Source: Fibrobacteraceae bacterium (GTDB lineage: Bacteria; Fibrobacterota; Fibrobacteria; Fibrobacterales; Fibrobacteraceae). Taken from it: a stretch of 9,953 nucleotides of DNA. Positions 4,934-9,953 of the stretch are shown here, piece after piece. The position numbers and the translations under genes were made by a program. The stretch's first letter is position 1. The number at the start of each line of letters is the position of its first letter. The stretch spans positions 1 through 9,953 of the forward strand of contig JABUUT010000055.1 of NCBI GenBank assembly GCA_021443045.1. Reading direction: 5' to 3'. The notes beneath the pieces are model-generated. The model had not been told where the DNA came from. It worked only from the letters and a program-made list of their open reading frames with translations, and searched no databases.

Positions 4934-5997
4934 AAGTGGTTTCCTATAATAAAGATTTCAGTTTTACACTCTAATGCCACTCGATCACGGCCAATGTTTT
5001 TTACAAAGTAAGTGTGAGTGCCATCAAAAAGAGAATCTCCAAAAGAAAAAATATTCTCCCTTTCTCGAATTTTAAAAAAGCGGCCATTCACAATGCCCTG
5101 CAAATGTACATTAGGCTTGGGGCAACTGTTTTTTTTTAAGGTTCCTTTGGGCGGCACTGTTTTTTGAACCTCAAAAGGTTCTCTTACTTCATGGTTCTCT
5201 TCAAAAATGGGTGGAGACAATTCAATAGCCATGGGTGATGGTAAAATGCCAAAATGCTGTGTACTGTAATTTACACAAAGCCACAAAAGAGCTACCACCA
5301 CCATAAAGCACCCCAAGGTGGCCCATTTCCGTTTTTGGCAAGGTTTTAAACCGCTGCAACAATCCAAATCCTTTTTTTTCCAAAAAAAATCTACATGGGT
5401 CTCCACGGCGTTGTTAATTTGTATAAAATCCCCAAAAGAGCCTGTTGTAAACAAGTCATCCCTTTTTAAGAACTCCCTAACCAAATTCATTCGCTGCTCC
5501 ACCAATTCCTTAAGTTTATCGCCATTTTTCTTTTCATAGCCTTCTTCCTCAGACCAGTGGCAAAGTCGTCCTTCCATAAAAATAAGCACATAGAGCCTAT
5601 CTCTAAAGAATCCATAAAAAGCACCGTTTCCACTGTTCCCCTTATTTTCCCCTTTTTCCAGCATTTGTATAGCATCGTAATAAAACCCACGAGAATCAGG
5701 CAGTACTTTACGGTAGCGCTTTCGAAGTTCCTCTAAAAAGTGAATATTTTTTTCACACAAAGCCACCAAATACCGATGCTTTCGCCCTATAACAGAATTA
5801 AAAGAAACCAGCCTCCAAAATTGGGGTTTTGGTAAATGCAAGTCTTCTATTTTTTTGCAACTTTCTGGAAATTCCTCTTGGAACTGGCTTTCCAGCATTA
5901 CTTGCGAAGGAGCTTCTTCAAAAGGAGTAACCACTTCCCAAGTAAAAAGCCGGGCTTCACAATTATAAACTTGGGGTAATAAAAATGGCCAATTCAC
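4930..5997 (-). CDS. GspL/PilM-like plus GspC/PilP-like bridging protein of the secretin operon
   Basis: This 355-residue protein starts at GTG 5997-5995. A soluble part at about residues 14-195 is followed by a single membrane segment at 225-244 (WATLGCFMVVVALLWLCVNY), a Pro-rich linker, and a compact strand-rich domain at 297-354 that starts VHLQGIVNGRFFKI and contains FSFGDSLFDGTHTYFV and NIGRDRVALE. That pattern (L.GI.n, G..v..Gd, V..I..d.v.L) is typical of GspC homology-region and PilP domains, which contact the secretin N0 domain in the periplasm. The cytoplasmic half contains strand-turn patterns (FYGFFRDRLYVLIFMEGRLCHW) reminiscent of the degenerate actin-like fold of GspL/PilM, but this is weak. 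A TTG at 6039 extends the frame by 14 residues with no good ribosome site; GTG has GGAGGAGG 9 nt upstream, inside the secretin poly-Glu codons. It overlaps the secretin by 35 nt and the next gene by 4. Confidence 0.6.
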   Translation of the reverse strand: MNWPFLLPQVYNCEARLFTWEVVTPFEEAPSQVMLESQFQEEFPESCKKIEDLHLPKPQFWRLVSFNSVIGRKHRYLVALCEKNIHFLEELRKRYRKVLPDSRGFYYDAIQMLEKGENKGNSGNGAFYGFFRDRLYVLIFMEGRLCHWSEEEGYEKKNGDKLKELVEQRMNLVREFLKRDDLFTTGSFGDFIQINNAVETHVDFFWKKKDLDCCSGLKPCQKRKWATLGCFMVVVALLWLCVNYSTQHFGILPSPMAIELSPPIFEENHEVREPFEVQKTVPPKGTLKKNSCPKPNVHLQGIVNGRFFKIRERENIFSFGDSLFDGTHTYFVKNIGRDRVALECKTEIFIIGNHL

Positions 5998-7693
5998 TTT
6001 CTTCTTCCTCCTCCGAATCGTAGCTAAAGAGTTTACCAATTAAGGGGATACTTCCCAAAAAAGGAACCGCCGAGCGCACCTTGGATGTAGTCTTTCGAAC
6101 TAAGCCTCCCAAGCATAAAGTTTCTCCGCTTTTTAAAACCACCATGGTCTTTAAATTGCGTGTGCTAATGTCACGAGGGCCATCTCCCGAACTTCGGCCT
6201 GCAGTTTTTATTTCTGGAGAAACCTCCAAAGTAATGCTCCCCTGTTGGGTTACCGAGGGGGTTAGCTCCAAAGAAATGCCGTCATTAAAGGAACGGTAAT
6301 CGGTAATGGGGTATCCATCGCTGGTCACTTGGCTAACCAAGTAATAAACCGTATTGGTCACGTTCATTTCGGCCTTGTTGCCATTCAAGGTGGTAAGGCT
6401 TGGCCTTGCAAGAACCTTGGCCTCATTATTTTCTTCCATGGAAGCCAGTTCCATTTCAAAGCGGTCCGGAAGCACCCCTATTTTTCCAAAGGCTCCCGAC
6501 TTGGTCCAATTTTTGTTTCTAAAGTCAAAGAAGCCCCTTGCCCCAATGTCAAACTCTCCCGTTTTTCTTTGAGAACCGCTATGCAGCCCCAATTCAAAAG
6601 ATTTTCCCTTTTTAAATTCTACAATGATACAAGACAAAGTAACTTGCAAGGTGGCCATGTCTATTTGGGTTAAAAGTTCCTGAGCCTTTTTTATTTCTTC
6701 CGCCGAGCCGCTGAGAAGAAGGCCATTTTGCTCCTTAACCTCTGTGGCTAAAAAGTTGGGGCTCGGCGGGATTTTTAAAAGTTGCTGCAAGGCCTTTTCG
6801 GAGCTTATATGTTTAAGGGGGTAAAGCAAGGTGGAACTGAGCGCATTTTTTGCCCCACGCTCTGCGACGAAAAGGCCGGAACTATCAAAAACATAGGTGT
6901 AGCGGCTGCCCCGAAATAAACTTTCCACCAAAGTTTCCAAAGACATGTTTTCAAATTTTAAGTGGACATTTTCTTGAAGTTCCCCATAAACGGCCAAATT
7001 AAATTTTCCTTCTGCAGATAATTCCAAGAGCACCTTTTCCAAGGGTACGCCACTCCAATTGGCAGAGTACCCCTTTTCGCTTTGAAAGATTTTTACTCCT
7101 TCCTCACTTTTACCCACATCTTCTCTAGGGCCCACCCTAAGGCAATCCCTGTTTTTCCAAACTTTAAAGCTGTGGGCTTCCAAAAGTGCTCTAAAGGCTT
7201 TTTCGGCTTCCATGTTCCGCAAATTTCCAGAAATTTTACCAGAAACCTCCGGTGCAGCCAAAATATTCAACCCCGTATTGGCAGCAAATTCATCTACAAA
7301 TTCTCGAATATCTTTATTCTTTAAACTAACCGTCACGCCACTGTCATTTTGAACAAAGTAATGTTCGCCACGGTCTACACTGGGCCTTATTTTTAACAAC
7401 TTTCCCTCTTGAACCACCTGCAAGCCAAAGCCTTCGCACAAAGCCGAAAGCCCCTCCAAAAGGCCAAGGCCCTCCAAGTGAAATGTAACCTTGGGATTTA
7501 GGCTTCCGTCCACTAAAATGGGAGTGTCGTAAGCCAGCGACAAAGTGCGAGCCACATCCTGCAACGGGCTATCCACAAAATCTAGGGTAACGGTATTTTT
7601 TTGCTCCTCTTTTGCAACCTGTGCAGCCACAAGAAAGGGGGTAAAAGCCAGTGCCACCGCGGGAATAAAACACCCCAACTTGTGTTTTGGCAT
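5963..7693 (-). CDS. Secretin, GspD/PilQ-family outer-membrane channel
   Basis: This 576-residue protein has a Sec signal peptide at 1-24 (hydrophobic PAVALAFTPFLVAA, then Q). STN/secretin N-type domains follow: about 33-103 (VTLDFVDSPLQDVARTL), 120-188 (VTVSLKNKDIREFVDEFA) and 208-278 (YSANWSGVPLEKVLLEL). An N1/NolW-like domain spans about 286-346, with LLYPLKHISSEKALQQLL and the strand NGLLLSGSAEEI. The secretin beta-barrel domain is 350-575, with LARPSLTTLNGNKAEM at 428-443, GISLELTPSV at 472-481 and the hallmark VPFLGSIPLIGKLF at 543-556. It ends right after the barrel (LAIFITPSL), with no pilotin-binding S-domain. Such proteins form 12-15-fold gated rings in the outer membrane for type II secretion or type IV pili. 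ATG at 7693 has AAGGA 6 nt upstream. It is the first gene of the operon reaching 3634; the type II versus type IV choice cannot be made here. Confidence 0.93.
   Translation of the reverse strand: MPKHKLGCFIPAVALAFTPFLVAAQVAKEEQKNTVTLDFVDSPLQDVARTLSLAYDTPILVDGSLNPKVTFHLEGLGLLEGLSALCEGFGLQVVQEGKLLKIRPSVDRGEHYFVQNDSGVTVSLKNKDIREFVDEFAANTGLNILAAPEVSGKISGNLRNMEAEKAFRALLEAHSFKVWKNRDCLRVGPREDVGKSEEGVKIFQSEKGYSANWSGVPLEKVLLELSAEGKFNLAVYGELQENVHLKFENMSLETLVESLFRGSRYTYVFDSSGLFVAERGAKNALSSTLLYPLKHISSEKALQQLLKIPPSPNFLATEVKEQNGLLLSGSAEEIKKAQELLTQIDMATLQVTLSCIIVEFKKGKSFELGLHSGSQRKTGEFDIGARGFFDFRNKNWTKSGAFGKIGVLPDRFEMELASMEENNEAKVLARPSLTTLNGNKAEMNVTNTVYYLVSQVTSDGYPITDYRSFNDGISLELTPSVTQQGSITLEVSPEIKTAGRSSGDGPRDISTRNLKTMVVLKSGETLCLGGLVRKTTSKVRSAVPFLGSIPLIGKLFSYDSEEEEESELAIFITPSL
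6007..6014 (-). promoter_or_regulatory. Strong ribosome binding site inside the secretin 3' end
   Basis: GGAGGAGG on the minus strand lies 9 nt before GTG 5997-5995 and is made from the GAG/GAA codons of the secretin's Glu run (residues 561-565). It supports GTG as the start of the GspC/PilP-like gene and ties its translation to the secretin. Confidence 0.65.
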
Positions 7694-7791
7694 AAATCAT
7701 CCTTGTAAGGGCAATGCCACGACGCTATGAATAGAATGGTAAAAGCCGCAGCCCCTGCCAGGGATATACAAAAAACGTGACTTTGCACGCT

Positions 7792-7816
7792 ACCATTAAT
7801 ATACCAAATTAATGGT
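7792..7816. repeat. Perfect 9-bp inverted repeat, candidate operator
   Basis: ACCATTAAT (7792-7800), a 7-nt spacer ATACCAA and ATTAATGGT (7808-7816) form a perfect 9-bp dyad about 100-125 nt before the secretin ATG. Arm and spacer lengths suit a dimeric helix-turn-helix regulator. The low GC content and absence of a following T-run make a terminator less likely. Confidence 0.5.
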
Positions 7817-7842
7817 CCAAAAAACAACACCGTTTAAGGCAT

Positions 7843-7865
7843 CTCTAAAAATTTATTTTTGAGAG
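7843..7865 (-). terminator. Possible weak terminator after the CotH gene
   Basis: On the minus strand, CTCT-C-AAAAA, loop TAAA, TTTTT-AGAG folds into a 9-bp stem with one bulged C, starting 7 nt after the TAG of the CotH gene. The stem is AT-rich and the T-tract lies inside its 3' arm rather than after it, so efficient termination is doubtful and some read-through into the secretin operon is possible. Confidence 0.25.
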
Positions 7866-7872
7866 GCCCCAT

Positions 7873-9834
7873 CTACTTAAAAATAGCCTTGTACGCAGAT
7901 TGAGGCGTTGGCGTAACCAATCTAGGGTTTTCCTTGGAACCATCCTCCCACCCAGCAAAAACTCCGGCTGTGGCTACAGCCTTTAAAAGCATTTTATTTC
8001 CGTCAAAGAAAACGCCTTCGTAATCTTCTTTGGGAAGCTTCATTCCGTCTATAGTCACATAGCCTCCCCCCACGGAACTGATGCGAACTGCCATGTCGCC
8101 CTCAAAACCAAACTCCGCACGAAAATCACTGCGAAGCGCTTCGTTTCGACCAATGGCATTCTTCAAAATATAGTCGCCTCGCCTATCAAAGCCGCAACCT
8201 AAGCCTTCATAAAAACCACAATAGTATTCCCTCGGGAACTTTGCCATATCCCGGTCAATTTCAGCGTCAGGAATTTGCTCATTGAGGGCGGCCACCGATT
8301 TGGCCAACCGTTCGTATGTTAGGTATTCATTGAGCATAACGGCCCCATGATTTGCAAAGAGCCTTCTAAAATCGGTATTTTTCATAAGCTTTATGTAGAT
8401 ATTTGCAAAATACCCTGGCCCTGTTCGGCCCTCGCCACGGTCGTTTTTCATCCAATTAAACATGTTGCTTCCATTAAGCATAAAATCGGAACTCACCCAC
8501 TGCCAACCTAAACCCTGGTCTGCATCAAAGAGAATAAACTTGAAAGGTTGCCCTGGAGCACACCAGGCACGCACATTGTTGCTTGGCCAGTCGGCATTGG
8601 CAAGATAGAATTGAGCCGTAAGGTAGTCGGCATAGTTGCCCACATCCATCATATTTTGCAACTGTGCGTATGCCGCATTATTTTCACCAGAAAAATCATT
8701 GTTGGCCACAAAATTAAGAAGAGCCCTGTATTGGTCTCCCGTTCCTGCACTGGCCGTAATGGTGTCTTTTTTCTGTTTTATCATTTCCACAGTGTTGTTG
8801 TCAATGCCGTAGTTTGTTTCCACAAAATGCTCGTTGAGCCGTTCCCTAAGGTCGTGAATACCGTAATACTCTCCATTATAGAACACAACCACCTGGCGGC
8901 TGCGCTGGTAATCTACCGAAGAACCTTCCACAATGGCCGTCATGGCAGGGTCACCAATGTAATCTCCTACATAGCGGTTGCCGCTGTTGCGAAGGTTAAA
9001 ACCACGAAACTTGTTTACCTCGGGCCGAGTGTAAAAAAGGGAATACTTAAGTTTCTTTTCTTGGTATTCCTTCTTTATTTTAATGGCAACGGGTTTTTTG
9101 GGATAGGTGCGGCTGTAATTACCCATAAGGGAAATACCGGCATCCACCTCCCAGCTTTTCTTTTCGCTGGAACTTCCTTTTTCAAAAAACTCCACATGAA
9201 CAGGAGTTTCGGTTTCATTCATCAAGCCAGGACAATAGTAGGGATTTTGCCCCTCACACCGAGAGGTATTTACATAAACCGTTGCAAAAAAACTGGGAGC
9301 CACGCTAATGGCCACCACGGGCATATTCACGGTTTCACCAATAAAGTAAGTTTCGGTGGCCTTTCGTTTTATTTCGCTTTTAACAAATTCACCACAGCGA
9401 GCAACAGTATTCACGGTTACGACAAAGGGAGCCTCAAATTCAGGCGAAGTTTCACTAACATCGGAACCGTCAAAACTACACCGAATTATGCCGTTATACA
9501 GAGGCTGGGGAACGGGAATTTCTAGGCTTTGGTAAAAGCCAGCCGGCGGAAGAAGGGAGGGTACAGATACAACCTGCTCTAGGGAATCTTCATCTACCTT
9601 TAAGGTATCTTTAAAAACGTCGTCAGAAGCGTCGTCAGAAACATCATCCTTGTCATCAAACCATATATGGACGGAATCCTGATAATCGCTACTATCTAGC
9701 ACTACCAGGGAATCCTTTGTATTCTCTGCTGAAACTTCATAATAATCCGATAGCGTAGCATCACTACAGGCCACCAGTGATACCATACCCATAAAAATAA
9801 GGAGAGTCTCAAAAAAAATTTTATCCAATTTCAT
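7873..9834 (-). CDS. CotH kinase family lipoprotein with chitobiase-like domain
   Basis: This 653-residue secreted lipoprotein has a lipobox signal peptide with LVAC, acylated at C23. A strongly acidic linker rich in Asp/Ser runs from about 28 to 90 (DDVSDDASDDV and similar). A chitobiase/hexosaminidase C-terminal-like beta domain at about 95-150 (PPAGFYQSLEIPV, CSFDGSDVSETSPEF) is followed by a CotH kinase domain at about 170-555. Its landmarks are GISLMGNYSRTYPKKPVAIK (233-252), FRGFNLRN (276-283), FYNGEYYGIHDLRERL (318-333), ADWPSNN (414-420) and DADQGLGW (437-444). CotH proteins are atypical protein kinases; in spore-formers they phosphorylate coat proteins, while in other bacteria their targets are mostly unknown. 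The C-terminus (about 582-653, GGGYVTIDG, LLKAVATAGVFAGWEDGS) resembles a divergent InlB B-type repeat. ATG at 9834 has AGAGG 8 nt upstream. It probably acts on the cell surface or periplasm. It precedes the secretin operon by 179 nt, with no proof of a functional link. Confidence 0.9.
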   Translation of the reverse strand: MKLDKIFFETLLIFMGMVSLVACSDATLSDYYEVSAENTKDSLVVLDSSDYQDSVHIWFDDKDDVSDDASDDVFKDTLKVDEDSLEQVVSVPSLLPPAGFYQSLEIPVPQPLYNGIIRCSFDGSDVSETSPEFEAPFVVTVNTVARCGEFVKSEIKRKATETYFIGETVNMPVVAISVAPSFFATVYVNTSRCEGQNPYYCPGLMNETETPVHVEFFEKGSSSEKKSWEVDAGISLMGNYSRTYPKKPVAIKIKKEYQEKKLKYSLFYTRPEVNKFRGFNLRNSGNRYVGDYIGDPAMTAIVEGSSVDYQRSRQVVVFYNGEYYGIHDLRERLNEHFVETNYGIDNNTVEMIKQKKDTITASAGTGDQYRALLNFVANNDFSGENNAAYAQLQNMMDVGNYADYLTAQFYLANADWPSNNVRAWCAPGQPFKFILFDADQGLGWQWVSSDFMLNGSNMFNWMKNDRGEGRTGPGYFANIYIKLMKNTDFRRLFANHGAVMLNEYLTYERLAKSVAALNEQIPDAEIDRDMAKFPREYYCGFYEGLGCGFDRRGDYILKNAIGRNEALRSDFRAEFGFEGDMAVRISSVGGGYVTIDGMKLPKEDYEGVFFDGNKMLLKAVATAGVFAGWEDGSKENPRLVTPTPQSAYKAIFK

Positions 9835-9953
9835 TTGTCAAGCCTCTTGCGCAAATTTAGAAAATTTTAGGCAATAAATATCTCAACTTCCACTGTTTTT
9901 AACACTAAAAAAGCATTTTCAGAGTACGGTCAAAGGCCGGCACTTTTCATTGC

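Larger units (their letters stand above)
7694..7872. promoter_or_regulatory. Intergenic region upstream of the secretin operon
   Basis: This 179-nt gap between the CotH gene end and the secretin start is the probable promoter region of the secretin operon. It holds a 9-bp inverted repeat at 7792-7816, an interrupted 11-bp palindrome CCCTG-C-CAGGG at 7753-7763, and an AT-rich hairpin at 7843-7865 just after the CotH stop. I could not find a -35/-10 pair with good spacing, so no start site is assigned. Confidence 0.4.

Noticed and set aside
7582..7830. An 82-codon minus-strand frame (GTG start) with hydrophobic stretches, covering the gap before the secretin.
   Set aside because: It would overlap the first 112 nt of the secretin in another frame, has no convincing ribosome site, and the hydrophobicity can come from T-rich intergenic DNA and the signal-peptide region read out of frame.
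8548..9525. A 325-codon open frame on the plus strand.
   Set aside because: It lies wholly antisense to the well-supported CotH gene, shows no recognisable domains, and its composition is what the codon pattern of the opposite strand would produce.
9905..9933. TTGACC with TTTTAG 17 nt downstream on the minus strand, as a promoter of the CotH gene.
   Set aside because: The -35-like hexamer is good, but the -10 matches the consensus at only three of six positions, so it is not called. The 119 nt at 9835-9953 otherwise show no gene I can support.

Overview
The window looks like a chromosomal segment of a Gram-negative (diderm) bacterium. It encodes an outer-membrane secretin, a lipobox-bearing lipoprotein with a CotH kinase domain, prepilin-type proteins and a plant-CslA-like family 2 glycosyltransferase. 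Mid-range, slightly AT-leaning composition plus this mixture (large CotH lipoprotein with chitobiase-like and glycine-rich repeat modules) recalls Fibrobacter-type genomes. That affiliation is an inference from content; no rRNA or other marker gene is present. I see no tRNA, rRNA, CRISPR array, insertion sequence or integrase.

Left end, minus strand (1894 down to 1): four genes run leftward. They are a protein with a C-terminal TusA/SirA-like sulfur-carrier domain, an SGNH-hydrolase-like protein lacking the usual nucleophile serine, a small four-cysteine probable zinc-binding protein, and, after a 119-nt gap, the N-terminus of a SulP anion transporter cut by the window edge. The first three are nearly abutting (9- and 3-nt gaps). 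Together with SulP they hint at sulfur handling, but only the TusA and SulP assignments support that.

Centre, plus strand: one divergently transcribed gene (2063-3637) encodes a multi-spanning processive GT2 enzyme with all D, DxD, TED and QxxRW motifs, closest in motif wording to CslA mannan/glucomannan synthases. A strong intrinsic terminator follows it.

Centre to right, minus strand (7693 down to 3634): a tightly overlapping five-gene operon encodes a secretin, a cytoplasmic-domain/TM/periplasmic-domain protein that resembles GspL/PilM joined to GspC/PilP, a PilX/GspK-position protein with a beta-rich C-terminus, and two very short prepilin-like proteins. Every junction overlaps (35, 4, 37 and about 10 nt). 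This is a compact type II secretion or type IV pilus-like assembly cluster. No ATPase, inner-membrane platform or prepilin peptidase gene is here, so those would have to come from elsewhere. The last prepilin gene runs through the glycosyltransferase terminator and shares a CTAG stop with that gene, suggesting its 3' end was re-formed at a junction.

Right end, minus strand (9834 down to 7873): a large lipoprotein with an acidic linker, a chitobiase C-terminal-like domain, a CotH kinase domain and a C-terminal repeat-like module. The 179-nt gap between it and the secretin holds a 9-bp inverted repeat and is the likely control region of the secretin operon.
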